Assembly: GCA_020160755.1 (NCBI GenBank) | Contig: JAIUPN010000003.1 | Coordinates: 186,001-250,000, forward strand | DNA length: 64,000 nt | Reading direction: 5' to 3' | Source of the DNA: Pseudomonadota bacterium | Lineage (GTDB): Bacteria > Pseudomonadota > Alphaproteobacteria > Sphingomonadales > Sphingomonadaceae | In this document: one piece after another, positions 25,116 to 34,064 of the stretch | How the letters are laid out: each line of letters starts with the position of its first letter | Position numbering within the stretch: the first letter of the stretch is position 1 | The notes under the pieces: generated by a model | What the model was told of the DNA's origin: nothing | What the model saw: only the letters and a program-made list of their open reading frames with translations | Database searches by the model: none | Program-made: the position numbers and the translations under genes

Positions 25116-26763
25116 GGGCGCCCTCCTGCATCAGGTGGCGGACGACAAGCGCGGCGCGGGCCGAATCCTGACGGACAAAGGCGCGGACGAGGTTCGCGCG
25201 TGCTTCATAGCTCGGCGCCTGTTCGATCATCTCGAGCGTGATTTCGCGGCCGGCCTGACCATTGGCGAGCGCCGGGCGGTCGGTGGCGGCGAGCAGCGAC
25301 GCCTCGAGAGCCTGATTCTGTTCGGCGCGCTTTGCAGCGCGTTCCTTCGCGGCGCGGATCATCGGGCGGCCGATGAACAGGAAGGCGAGCAGTGCGGCGA
25401 GGATCGCGCCGACCTGCTGGATCAGCGGCATGAACCAGCCCTGGTCGTAGAAGGCGGGCGAACTATCCTCGATTTTTATGAAAGGGCGCTGGTTGATCGC
25501 GACGAGGTCGCCGCGCGTTGCATCGTAGCCGATCGCGCCCTTGACCAGATTGTCGATCTTGGTGAGGTCGGCCTGCGTCAGCGCCTTCTTGCCCTGATTG
25601 AGCGCGACGGCCACCGAAACACGGCGCAGCTTGCCCTGCGGCGAGTGCGTTACCGAAATCTCGCGGCCGACTTCATAAGCGCGGGCGGCGTTCTCGTTGC
25701 TCTCGGTCCCGGCGGTGGCGGCGGGAGCGGGCACCGGTTGCGGTCCCGTCGCAGCGATCGTCGTCGCCTGTGGCGGCTGGTTCGAGAGCGCGCCGGGGAT
25801 GCCGACCGCGGGCGGTGTGCTCGACCCGCTGGTCGAGCGCGTGATCTGTTCGCTGGTGAGCGCGCGGTCGTTTTCGGGGAAGCTTTCGCGTGTCGCCTGG
25901 CTTTCGGACATGTCGACGTCGGCGTGGACCTCGACGGTGTAATTGCCGGCGCCGAGCATCGGGCCGAGCAAGGTGTCGAGCGCGCGGCGGAAGCGGTCTT
26001 CGACCTGCAGCTGAAGCTGGAAGGCCTTCATATCGCTGCCGCTTGCGGTGTCGGACAGCAGCGCGCCGCGCTGATCGATCACCGAAACCTGATCGGCGTT
26101 CATGCCCGGAATCGACGAGGCGACGAGGAAACGGATCGCTTGCACCTGGCCGTCGCTGAGCGAACGGCCGTTCTGCAGCGTCAGCATCACCGATGCGGTG
26201 GCGGGCTTGTCTTCGCGGACGAACAGGCTGGGTTCGGCGGCGGCGACATGGACACGTGCGCTCTTGACCGCGTCGATCGTCTCGATCGTGCGCGACAGGT
26301 CGGCCTCGCGTGCCGAGCGCAGCGCTTCGCCTTCGATCGCGCGGCTCGATCCCATGGGCAGCGCGGCAATCAGGCTGTCGCCGCTGGGCGCGGCTTTCGG
26401 CAAGCCCTGCCCGGCGAGTGCGATGCGCGCCTGATGGAGCTTGCTGGCGTCGACGGTCAGCGCGCCGGTGGTCGGGTCGATGCTGTGGGCGATGCCCTGC
26501 GTTTGCAGCGCGTCGGCGACCGCCGCCTTGTCGGTGTCGTCGAGCCCGGCGAAGAGCTGTGCCTGCGGCGCCGCCTGCATCGTGAAATAGGCGAGCGCGG
26601 CGATGCCGATCGCTGAGGTCATCGCGACCGCGGGCAGTGCGCGCTGCACCGCCGGCTGGCGCATGAACTGGGTGAAGGGTGCAAAGCGGCCGCCCGGGAC
26701 GGGAGCGGGGAGGCGGTTTGCGGACCCGTCGTCGACGGGGGTAAGGATCTGGGTCTCGGCCAT
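25108..26763 (-). CDS. fliF: Flagellar MS-ring protein FliF
   Basis: This 551-residue ring protein has two membrane helices: ALPAVAMTSAIGIAALAYFTM near residue 40 and LIQQVGAILAALLAFLFIG near residue 440. Between them lie the YscJ-type domain (DKAAVADALQTQGIAHSIDPTTGALTVDASKLHQARIALAGQGLP) and the FliF-specific beta-collar region. The C-terminus binds FliG. It follows fliE by 3 bases. Confidence 0.95.
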   Translation of the reverse strand: MAETQILTPVDDGSANRLPAPVPGGRFAPFTQFMRQPAVQRALPAVAMTSAIGIAALAYFTMQAAPQAQLFAGLDDTDKAAVADALQTQGIAHSIDPTTGALTVDASKLHQARIALAGQGLPKAAPSGDSLIAALPMGSSRAIEGEALRSAREADLSRTIETIDAVKSARVHVAAAEPSLFVREDKPATASVMLTLQNGRSLSDGQVQAIRFLVASSIPGMNADQVSVIDQRGALLSDTASGSDMKAFQLQLQVEDRFRRALDTLLGPMLGAGNYTVEVHADVDMSESQATRESFPENDRALTSEQITRSTSGSSTPPAVGIPGALSNQPPQATTIAATGPQPVPAPAATAGTESNENAARAYEVGREISVTHSPQGKLRRVSVAVALNQGKKALTQADLTKIDNLVKGAIGYDATRGDLVAINQRPFIKIEDSSPAFYDQGWFMPLIQQVGAILAALLAFLFIGRPMIRAAKERAAKRAEQNQALEASLLAATDRPALANGQAGREITLEMIEQAPSYEARANLVRAFVRQDSARAALVVRHLMQEGARA

Positions 26764-26766
26764 GGA

Positions 26767-27120
26767 TTACACCGGCATGTTCATGATGTCGCGATAGGCG
26801 GACAGCAGCTTGTTGCGGACTTGCAGGGTGGTTTCGAAGCCGAGCGAGGCTTTCTGGCGTTCGATCATCACGCTGACGATGTCGTGCGTGTCGCCGCGCT
26901 CATAGGCTTCGGTGACCGAGCTCGCCTTGGCCTGCTGGGCGTTGACCTGTTGCAGCGCATTGTTGATCGCGGCGCCGAAATCGGGCGTTCCGCCGGGAGC
27001 TTCGACGCCGCCCCCGGCTCCGCCGATACCGCCTTTTCCGGCGGCGCGTTGCAGCGCCTGGTTCTGATTGAGGATCGAACTGCGCATCTGCAGCAGCCGG
27101 CTCGGGTCAATCGTGCTCAT
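26767..27120 (-). CDS. fliE: Flagellar hook-basal body protein FliE
   Basis: This 117-residue protein joins the MS ring to the rod. The C-terminal half carries the FliE pattern (FGAAINNALQQVNAQQAKASSVTEAYERGDTHDIVSVMIERQKASLGFETTLQVRNKLLSAYRDIMNMPV). The start is the ATG at 27120. It is the first gene of the fliE-flhB operon and sits behind a perfect sigma54 promoter. Confidence 0.94.
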   Translation of the reverse strand: MSTIDPSRLLQMRSSILNQNQALQRAAGKGGIGGAGGGVEAPGGTPDFGAAINNALQQVNAQQAKASSVTEAYERGDTHDIVSVMIERQKASLGFETTLQVRNKLLSAYRDIMNMPV

Positions 27121-27170
27121 TGCTTTCCATCCGTCCTGTGCGCGGCGGTGCGCCGCACGCAAAGAACAAT

Positions 27171-27185
27171 GCAAAGCGCGTGCCA
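27171..27185 (-). promoter_or_regulatory. Sigma54 promoter for the fliE-to-flhB operon
   Basis: The minus strand reads TGGCACGCGCTTTGC (27185-27171), identical to the consensus TGGCACG-N4-TTGC. The predicted start is near 27160, leaving about 40 bases to the fliE ATG. No other promoter is needed for the 15 tightly spaced or overlapping genes that follow, down to 15439. Confidence 0.87.
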
Positions 27186-27271
27186 AAAATATTAATGGCG
27201 TCTTTTCAGCTTGTTGATGGGATTCTTCTGCGCTGGTTATGCGCTTCCGGCGTTTTTTTGACGGGGCGGGC

Positions 27272-27298
27272 TTAAGCGCCGCTGCGGCGCGCCGTTAC
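27272..27298 (+). promoter_or_regulatory. Sigma28 (FliA)-type promoter for flagellin
   Basis: TTAAGCGC (27272-27279), 11 bases, GCCGTTAC (27291-27298). It differs from the motA/fliD -10 by one base. The predicted start near 27305 gives a leader of about 60 bases to fliC. Confidence 0.65.
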
Positions 27299-27366
27299 TG
27301 CTTTCCGTGACCGCTCCTCGAGCCCTCACATCATGGGAATGGCCATCGAGGCCGGAAAGGAACATT

Positions 27367-28182
27367 ATGACTGTCATCAACACCAATGTGAGCGCGCTTC
27401 GCGCCCAGAACAATTCGCGTGTTGCCGAACGCGCCCAGTCGCAGGCGATGGAGCGTCTGTCGAGCGGCAAGCGCATCAACAGCGCGAAGGACGACGCCGC
27501 CGGCCTCGCCATCGCAACCCGCATGGACGCAACCGTCCGTGGCCTGAACCAGGCCGTGCGCAACGCCAATGACGGCATTTCGCTGTCGCAGACCGCCGAA
27601 GGCGCGATGGGCGGCATCTCGAACATCCTCGTTCGTATGCGTGAACTGGCTGTCCAGTCGGCCAGCGGCACCAACGGCACGACCGACCGCACTGCGATCC
27701 AGACCGAAGTCACCGCGCTGCTTTCGCAGATCGGCGATATCGCGACCCGCACGACCTTCAACGGCACCAACCTGCTGTCGGGTGGCGCGAGCATCGACAT
27801 CCAGACCGGCACGGCTTCGGGTCAGACGGTCAACATCGCCATCGGTGACCTCACCGCGGCTGGTCTCGCTGTCGCTGCGGTCGACCTGTCGACGGCAGCG
27901 GGCGCCGGGACGGCGCTGGGCCTGCTCGACACGGCGATCCAGACGGTTGCCACTGGGCGCGCGAACCTCGGTGCGCAGCAGAACCGCCTCGAAGCGGCTG
28001 TCGACAATTTGACGTCGACTGTCACCAATCTGGCAAATGCCAAGTCGCGCATCGAAGACACCGACTTTTCGGCCGAATCGACGAAGCTCGCTGCTGCCTC
28101 GATCCTGTCGCAGGCATCGACCGCGATGCTCGCCCAGGCGAACCAGAGCCAGCAGGGCGTGATGAACCTGCTCCGCGGCTAA
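27367..28182 (+). CDS. fliC: Flagellin FliC
   Basis: This 271-residue flagellin has the D0/D1 N-terminus ([52 protein letters not shown]) and C-terminus ([71 protein letters not shown]). The variable middle is very short, so the filament surface is minimal. GGAAAGGA precedes the ATG. It has its own sigma28-type promoter and terminator. Confidence 0.96.
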   Translation: MTVINTNVSALRAQNNSRVAERAQSQAMERLSSGKRINSAKDDAAGLAIATRMDATVRGLNQAVRNANDGISLSQTAEGAMGGISNILVRMRELAVQSASGTNGTTDRTAIQTEVTALLSQIGDIATRTTFNGTNLLSGGASIDIQTGTASGQTVNIAIGDLTAAGLAVAAVDLSTAAGAGTALGLLDTAIQTVATGRANLGAQQNRLEAAVDNLTSTVTNLANAKSRIEDTDFSAESTKLAAASILSQASTAMLAQANQSQQGVMNLLRG

Positions 28183-28237
28183 ACTTCGCGAACAAATTTC
28201 AGGCTATATTCGGTTGGTCCCTTAGATAGCCTGATCC

Positions 28238-28275
28238 GATGCCCCGGCCCCCACAGCCGGGGCATCATCTTTTTC
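28238..28275 (+). terminator. Terminator after fliC
   Basis: A perfect 11-base stem GATGCCCCGGC / GCCGGGGCATC with a 7-base loop is followed by ATCTTTTTCT. It lies 55 bases after the flagellin stop. Confidence 0.9.
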
Positions 28276-28300
28276 TGTTTCGGCAAAGCCGAAACCGGCG

Positions 28301-28398
28301 CGGCTCCAGCCCACTCCCCCTCCCAGCCCCCCATAGGATACCATGTCGGGAGGCTGGGAGGGGGAGCGGGCTGGAGCCGTTCCCGGCGTAAGCCGGGA
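28301..28398. repeat. Large inverted repeat plus hairpin between fliC and dnaE2
   Basis: A 28-base arm at 28301-28328 (CGGCTCCAGCCC...) is repeated in inverse at 28352-28379 with a single mismatch. The 23-base spacer carries its own small TACCAT-type symmetry. Directly after it, TCCCGGC-GTAA-GCCGGGA (28381-28398) forms a second hairpin just past the dnaE2 stop. It may terminate dnaE2 transcription or be a dispersed intergenic repeat; the window holds no other copy. Confidence 0.75.
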
Positions 28399-28407
28399 CA
28401 AAAGTGC

Positions 28408-31400
28408 TCAATGAAAATCGCGCGATTTGGGCAGGATACGGACGTCGCGCGGATGGCCATGTTTCGCCACATGGCCGCGCGGTAGCTGCGGATGCCTGAC
28501 CTCGTCGGCGCGGCAGACGTCGGGATCGAAGCGCCGGTCGCTCCCCAGCGTATCGAGCATGGGGGTGCGATCGACGATCCGCGTCGCCATCAGATGGATC
28601 ACCCCCTCCTTGCTCCGTTGCACCTCGCCCTCGGCGAGCATCAGGCGGGAGGCCATGACGGCGCGGCGATGGCGTTCGAAGTGGCGCGCCCAGAGCAGGA
28701 TGTTGACGATCCCGCCCTCGTCCTCGAGCGTGATGAAGATCGCATTGCCCTTGCCGGGGCGCTGGCGGATCAGCACGACCCCTGCGGTGCGGACGATCGA
28801 CCCGTTCTTCGCCGCCGCAACCTGCGTGGCGCTCAGCACGCCTTCGCGCGCGAAATCGTCGCGCAGGAACGCCATCGGATGGCCTTTCAGCGACAGCCGC
28901 GTCGTCTGGTAATCGGTGAGCACATGCTCGACGAGCGGGGTGGGCGGCAGCTGCGCATCCTCCTCGGCACCAAGCTCGTCGGTTTCGGCCGCGCCGAACA
29001 ACGGCAGCACGCCTTGCCGAACACGCCGCGCATCCCACAACGCCGGCCGCCGTTCGAGCCCCATCGACCGGCACGCATCGGCCTCGGCTAGCAGGCGCAG
29101 CGCGCGCGACGGCAGGTTGGCGCGGCGGGCCAGTTGCTCGACCGAGGCGAAGGGCGTGCTGCGCGCCTCGGCTATCTGCATCGCCCATTCCTCGTGGAAT
29201 CCGTCGACCTGCCGGAAACCGAGCCGCAGTGCGAGACTGCCGTCCTCGCGCCGTTCGAGGCTGTTGTCCCAATCGCTCGCATTGACATCGACCTCGCGCA
29301 CCTCGACCCCATGTTCGCGTGCGTCGCGCACGAGCTGGGCAGGCGCGTAAAAGCCCATCGGCTGCGAATTGAGGATCCCGCAGGCGAAGACGGCGGGGTG
29401 ATAATGCTTGATCCATGAGGAGACATAGACGAGCCGCGCAAAGGATTGCGCGTGGCTTTCGGGAAAGCCGTAGCTGCCGAAGCCCTCGATCTGTTTGAAG
29501 CAGCGTTCGGCGAACTCCTTTTTGTAACCACGCCGCACCATGCCGCCGATCATCTTCTCGCGGAAATTCTCGATCGTTCCGACATTGCGAAAGGTCGCCA
29601 TCGCGCGGCGCAGGCCATTTGCTTCTTCGGGGGTGAAGTTAGCAGCGACCATTGCCAGCTTCATCGCCTGTTCCTGAAACAACGGCACGCCGTAGGTCTT
29701 GCCTAGAACATCATGCAATTCATCAGGCGGGTGCGGCGGGGCTGGTTCGGGAAATTCGACCGGCTCTTCTTTGTTACGGCGACGCAAATAGGGGTGGACC
29801 ATATCACCCTCGATCGGGCCGGGGCGGACGATCGCCACCTGCACCACCAGATCGTAGAAGACCTCGGGCTTAAGGCGCGGCAGCATATTGATCTGGGCGC
29901 GACTTTCGACCTGGAACACGCCGATGCTGTCGCCCCTTTGCAGCATGCCGTACACTTCGGCATCGTCGCAATCGATGTCGACTTCCAGGGTGTGATTGCC
30001 AAGCCTGTGTTCGCGCATCAGGTCGAAGCATTTGCGGATGCAGGTGAGCATTCCGAGCGCGAGCACATCGACCTTCATCAATCCCAGCGCATCAATATCG
30101 TCCTTGTCCCATTCGATGAAGGTGCGGTCGTCCATTGCGGCATTATGGATCGGTACCAGCTCGTCGAGCCGCCCTTCGGTCAATACGAATCCGCCGACAT
30201 GCTGTGACAGGTGACGCGGTGCCTTCAGAAGTTCACCAACGAAGCGGTGCAATCGCTCAATCTCGCCATTGTGGGGGTTGAGCCCCGCTTCGATAAGCCG
30301 CTCGACCGGGACCTCGTCGCCCCAGCTACCCCAACTGGTGTCGGCAAGGCGCGCGGTGACATCTTCGCTAAACCCCAGCGCCTTGCCGACCTCGCGGATC
30401 GTGCTGCGCGGGCGATAGTGGATGACGGTTGCGGCGATCGCGGCGCGATCACGCGTATAGCGATCATAAATATACTGAATGACCTCTTCGCGGCGCTCGT
30501 GTTCGAAATCGACGTCGATATCGGGTGGCTCGTCGCGCTCTGCCGACACAAAGCGTGAGAAGAGAAGGTCGTGCTTCATCGGATCGACCGAAGTGACGCC
30601 AAGCAGGAAGCAAACGATCGAATTGGCGGCCGAGCCACGCCCTTGGCAGAGGATCGGCGGGGTCTGCGCTCGCGCGAAGCGGACGAGGTCGTAGACCGTC
30701 AGGAAATAATAGACATAACCCCGCCTGCGGATCAGCCGGAGTTCGTTGCCTACAAGCTTCCTGACCTTGGGGGGCAGGGGCGTGCCGTATCGGTTCTCCG
30801 CCGCGCTCTTCACCAGATCGTGCAAATAGGGAAATGGCTTCCAGCCCGGTGGCACCGGTTCATGGGGATATTCGTAGCGCAGGTCTTCAAGATCGAAGTG
30901 GATGCGAGCGAGCAGCTTCGTGCTTTGCTCGATCGCTTTGGGATGATCCCTGAACAACCGCTTCATTTCGGCGGGTGCCCTCAGATGACGTTCGCCATTG
31001 GCGCGAAGCAGTTTGCCGGCCTTCTGGACCGTGGTGCCTTCGCGAATGCTGGTGATGACATCGTGCAAAGGGCGCTGGATGATCGTTGCATACAGCGCGT
31101 CGTTGGTCGCGAGCAATGGAATCCCGGCTGCAGCCGACAGGCGTTCGAGCTCGATCGCGCGTCGCGCATCGGTACCCGATCGGGACATGGTTGCGGCGAG
31201 CCATACCGACTTTCGCCGCGCCTTTTTGAGCTTGCGGAGCAAGGCTTCGTTGCCGTTTGTCGCGATCAGCAGCAGATCCTCGCAATGGTCGAGCAAGTCT
31301 TCGAGATTGAGAATGCAGTCGCCTTTCTCCGCACGCAGATTCCCGATCGAGAGAAGACGGGTCAGGCGGCCCCAGCCGTGGCGGCTGACGGGATAGGCGA

Positions 31401-31689
31401 CGATGTCGGGGGTACCGTCGGCAAAGACGAGCCTCGCTCCGACGACCAGCCGGAAGCCCTCCACCATTTCGGGTTTCTTCACCTGTTGTTCTTTCAGGAA
31501 CACCCACGCCCGCACCACCCCCGCGACGCTATTGCGGTCGGCGATGCCGATGCCTTTCATGCCGAGGTTGATCGCCTCCGCCACCATCTCGGCGGGATGC
31601 GAGGCGCCGCGCAGGAAACTGTAATTGGTCGCCGCGACCAGCTCGGCAAAGCCGGAATCTCGGCCGGGATCGGCGTCTGCGTCGCTCAT
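28408..31689 (-). CDS. dnaE2: Error-prone DNA polymerase DnaE2 (ImuC)
   Basis: This 1093-residue C-family polymerase acts in damage-induced mutagenesis. An N-terminal PHP domain (FAELVAATNYSFLRGASHPAEMVAEAINLGMKGIGIADRNSVAGVVRA) precedes the palm with its acidic pair in RDEPPDIDVDFEHERREEVIQYIYDRY. The fingers and C-terminal OB fold follow (TAGVVLIRQRPGKGNAIFITLEDEGG). The ATG at 31689 overlaps the imuB stop (ATGA). With ImuA and ImuB it forms the alphaproteobacterial mutasome, which works without UmuDC. Confidence 0.95.
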   Translation of the reverse strand: MSDADADPGRDSGFAELVAATNYSFLRGASHPAEMVAEAINLGMKGIGIADRNSVAGVVRAWVFLKEQQVKKPEMVEGFRLVVGARLVFADGTPDIVAYPVSRHGWGRLTRLLSIGNLRAEKGDCILNLEDLLDHCEDLLLIATNGNEALLRKLKKARRKSVWLAATMSRSGTDARRAIELERLSAAAGIPLLATNDALYATIIQRPLHDVITSIREGTTVQKAGKLLRANGERHLRAPAEMKRLFRDHPKAIEQSTKLLARIHFDLEDLRYEYPHEPVPPGWKPFPYLHDLVKSAAENRYGTPLPPKVRKLVGNELRLIRRRGYVYYFLTVYDLVRFARAQTPPILCQGRGSAANSIVCFLLGVTSVDPMKHDLLFSRFVSAERDEPPDIDVDFEHERREEVIQYIYDRYTRDRAAIAATVIHYRPRSTIREVGKALGFSEDVTARLADTSWGSWGDEVPVERLIEAGLNPHNGEIERLHRFVGELLKAPRHLSQHVGGFVLTEGRLDELVPIHNAAMDDRTFIEWDKDDIDALGLMKVDVLALGMLTCIRKCFDLMREHRLGNHTLEVDIDCDDAEVYGMLQRGDSIGVFQVESRAQINMLPRLKPEVFYDLVVQVAIVRPGPIEGDMVHPYLRRRNKEEPVEFPEPAPPHPPDELHDVLGKTYGVPLFQEQAMKLAMVAANFTPEEANGLRRAMATFRNVGTIENFREKMIGGMVRRGYKKEFAERCFKQIEGFGSYGFPESHAQSFARLVYVSSWIKHYHPAVFACGILNSQPMGFYAPAQLVRDAREHGVEVREVDVNASDWDNSLERREDGSLALRLGFRQVDGFHEEWAMQIAEARSTPFASVEQLARRANLPSRALRLLAEADACRSMGLERRPALWDARRVRQGVLPLFGAAETDELGAEEDAQLPPTPLVEHVLTDYQTTRLSLKGHPMAFLRDDFAREGVLSATQVAAAKNGSIVRTAGVVLIRQRPGKGNAIFITLEDEGGIVNILLWARHFERHRRAVMASRLMLAEGEVQRSKEGVIHLMATRIVDRTPMLDTLGSDRRFDPDVCRADEVRHPQLPRGHVAKHGHPRDVRILPKSRDFH

Positions 31690-33224
31690 GCGAAGACCCC
31701 ATGGATATACCAGCGCGGGTCGTCCTTCTCTTCGTAAAGCCCGTGGCGAAAGAGCCAGAAGCGGCGGCCCTGCGCGTCCTCGACGCGGTAATAGTCGCGC
31801 GTCAGCCCGCCATTGTCGCGGCGGCGCCACCATTCGGCGGCGATGCGTTCGGGGCCTTCGTAGCGGCGCACTGCGTGCGCCTGCCGGCGCCAGCGGAACT
31901 GGTGCGGCGGACCGTCGGGGACTTCGGCGATCACCTCGATCGGCTGCGGCGGGTCGAAGAGGTGGAAGGGGCGCGTCGGGGGCTCGCCCGGTTCAGCGGC
32001 TTGCCAGGGTGAAGGCTCCGGTGCCTCGATCGCGGGCAGTTCGAGCTGTGCCTGTTCGGGGATGTGGGTGTCGGCGGGGCGCAGCCGTCGCACGCGGCGG
32101 CGGCCGAGCCGGACCGTGAGCCGATCGACAAGCTCATCAGTCTCCGCTTCGCGCACCGCGCCGCCTTCGAGCTTGAGTTGCGTCGTGGAAAGCGCTTCCA
32201 GCCGCGGCACCGCGAGGCGGATCATGTCGAAGCCGAAGCCGGGGTCGAGCGGGTCGGCGAGGCTGTCCATACGCTCGGCGAAGAGGCGCATGACGAGGCC
32301 CACGTCGCGCGTCGGATGGCCGGTTTCGATCGCGATGCTGCGCGCGAGGCCGTCGCTCCGAAAGAAGGTCGCGCGGAAATGGCGCCCGCCCTTGCCGCGT
32401 TTGGACAGATCCCCGATCGCCTCGGCGGCGAGTTCGGCCAGTATTCTGGTCGCATGAGCGGTGCTGCCCAGCGGCTCGGCAAAGCGGCGTTCGGCGACGA
32501 CCGGCGGCGGCGTCACGCGCGGGTCGAGCGGGCTCGGCGCATCGCCGAGCAGGCGGCGCAGCGCCATCGCGGCGTCGGCGCCGAACCGCGCGGCGATATT
32601 CGCCATCGGGCGGCCCGCGAGGTCGCCGATCGTCTTGAGCCCGGCGCGGACGAGCGCGGTCGTCGCCTCGGTTTCGAGTTCGAGCGCGGCGACGGGCAGG
32701 CGGCGGATCGCTTGTCCTTCATCGGGGGCGGGGCGTGTCTGGTAGCGTGCGAGCGCGCGCGCGGCGTCGGCGGTCGGGCCGAGCGCGTGGCGCAAGGTCA
32801 TACCGAGGCGCACGATGCGGTGCTCGACATCGGCGACCAGTCCGGCCTCGCCGCCGAACAGGTGGACCGCGCCTGCAATGTCGAGGATCAGCCCGTCAGG
32901 GGCGTCGAGCGCGACGAGTGGCGTATAGCGTGCGCAGCCCTGCGCGAGCCGGTCGAGCCATCCATGATCGAGTACCGGATCGTGTGGAATGACGACGAGT
33001 TCGCCGAACTGCGCGCGCGCATCGGCGAGCGACATGCCGGGGCGAAGTCCGACCGCGAGCGCCGCCGCATCGACGCTGGCCAGGCGCATCGCGCCGCGCT
33101 GCTTCTCGGCAAAGACGAGCGGCGCGTCAGGCCGCTGCGGCGCCTTGCGAAGCCATCGCTCGGCGGGCAGGAAGGGGAAGAAGAGCGCCAGATAGCGCCG
33201 CGTCTTCGAAGGCATGTTCGTCAT
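31686..33224 (-). CDS. imuB: ImuB, inactive Y-family polymerase-like mutasome protein
   Basis: This 512-residue protein is related to DinB-type polymerases (RRYLALFFPFLPAERWLRK ... VFAEKQRGAMRLASVDAAALAVGLRPGMSLADARAQFGEL) and has a helix-hairpin-helix region (LVRAGLKTIGDLAGRPMANIAARFG). The acidic catalytic residues of active Y-family enzymes are not in their usual places, as known for ImuB, which acts as a clamp-binding scaffold for DnaE2. The start (33224 or 33215) lies inside imuA, an overlap of about 90-98 bases. Confidence 0.92.
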   Translation of the reverse strand: MTNMPSKTRRYLALFFPFLPAERWLRKAPQRPDAPLVFAEKQRGAMRLASVDAAALAVGLRPGMSLADARAQFGELVVIPHDPVLDHGWLDRLAQGCARYTPLVALDAPDGLILDIAGAVHLFGGEAGLVADVEHRIVRLGMTLRHALGPTADAARALARYQTRPAPDEGQAIRRLPVAALELETEATTALVRAGLKTIGDLAGRPMANIAARFGADAAMALRRLLGDAPSPLDPRVTPPPVVAERRFAEPLGSTAHATRILAELAAEAIGDLSKRGKGGRHFRATFFRSDGLARSIAIETGHPTRDVGLVMRLFAERMDSLADPLDPGFGFDMIRLAVPRLEALSTTQLKLEGGAVREAETDELVDRLTVRLGRRRVRRLRPADTHIPEQAQLELPAIEAPEPSPWQAAEPGEPPTRPFHLFDPPQPIEVIAEVPDGPPHQFRWRRQAHAVRRYEGPERIAAEWWRRRDNGGLTRDYYRVEDAQGRRFWLFRHGLYEEKDDPRWYIHGVFA

Positions 33225-33918
33225 GGTTCCAGTCCAGTCGCCAGCGCGTGCCGGCGGGGCCGCCGCGCCAGCGCAGCAGCTCAAGGTCGAAGGCGGGGGC
33301 GCCGGGGGCATTGGCTTCGAGTTCGCGCGAGGGTGCGGCGGCGACGCTCCAGCGCGTTTCGGCGACGCTCGGCGTGGGTGTGGCATTGAGGCGCAGCATC
33401 AACAGCGTCGTTCCCGCGTCGCGCGCGCCGAGGGCGAGCCGGCGCCCCGCGGTGAGGTCGAGCAGCGGGAATTTACCCCAGCTTTCGACGATCACCGCCG
33501 CCGATCCCGCGCAGCGGATCGCATCGTTCGCGCAGGCGAGCAGCATCTTGGGATCGGCGGCCTCGACGAGCAGCAGCCGGTCGGGGTCGCCGCCAAGTTC
33601 GGCGATGCCTGGGGCATAGATATGACCCGTGCGCTTGCCGGCGTCGGTCGTGCGCAGCCAGAGCAGCGGCGCTTTGCCCGGCGAGCGCAGCGCGATCAGC
33701 GCGGCAAAGGCGGCGGCGCTCGTCGCGTCGAGCGCGTCGGCGGCGAAAAATTCATGGGTATGCCCGATCGCGAGCCCGCCGCCGATCGCCGCGTCGAAGC
33801 GCGCATGTCCGCTCGCCAGCCAGCCGTCGGTCCGGCGGCTTTCGAAACCGCCATTGGCGGTCAGCCGGGCGATGCGTTTCCGCAGCCCGGCGAGTGTGGG
33901 AGACGACTCGCGCATCAT
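33127..33918 (-). CDS. imuA: ImuA, RecA-like mutasome protein
   Basis: This 263-residue protein has a truncated RecA/SulA-like core (GGLAIGHTHEFFAADALDATSAAAFAALIALRSPG ... LLWLRTTDAGKRTGHIYAPGIAELGGDPDRLLLVEAADPKMLLACANDAIRC). The nucleotide-binding glycine loop is degenerate. It is the first gene of the cassette. The SD-like AGGA of the ATG at 33918 lies within the LexA box. The last 30 or so codons overlap imuB in another frame. Confidence 0.9.
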   Translation of the reverse strand: MMRESSPTLAGLRKRIARLTANGGFESRRTDGWLASGHARFDAAIGGGLAIGHTHEFFAADALDATSAAAFAALIALRSPGKAPLLWLRTTDAGKRTGHIYAPGIAELGGDPDRLLLVEAADPKMLLACANDAIRCAGSAAVIVESWGKFPLLDLTAGRRLALGARDAGTTLLMLRLNATPTPSVAETRWSVAAAPSRELEANAPGAPAFDLELLRWRGGPAGTRWRLDWNHDEHAFEDAALSGALLPLPARRAMASQGAAAA

Positions 33919-33920
33919 TT

Positions 33921-33935
33921 GTTCCTGATATGTTC
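33921..33935 (-). promoter_or_regulatory. LexA (SOS) box of imuA-imuB-dnaE2
   Basis: GTTC-CTGATAT-GTTC matches the alphaproteobacterial LexA site GTTC-N7-GTTC exactly. It ends 2 bases from the imuA start codon, so bound LexA would also cover the ribosome binding site region. The cassette should therefore be induced by DNA damage. Confidence 0.9.
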
Positions 33936-33988
33936 TATTAGCGCGCGAGCGGGGGCGATTGTCAAGGAGAGTCGGAGAACGCCTTTTT

Positions 33989-34060
33989 CGTCATGCTGGA
34001 CTCGATCCGGCATCCATTGCGGCGGGGTGATCGTGGACCCCGGATCAAGTCCGGGGTGAC
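33989..34060. repeat. BIME-like palindromic repeat
   Basis: Two related palindromes stand in inverse orientation. The first, ATGCTGGACTCGATCCGGCAT (33992-34012), has core GGACTCGATCC; the second, CCCCGGATCAAGTCCGGGG (34037-34055), has core GGACTTGATCC on the other strand. The element is framed by CGTCA (33989) and TGACG (34060). It lies between the 3' end of the efflux operon and the imuA promoter and may act as a terminator. This type of unit is common between sphingomonad genes, as far as I recall. Confidence 0.7.
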
Positions 34061-34064
34061 GAAG

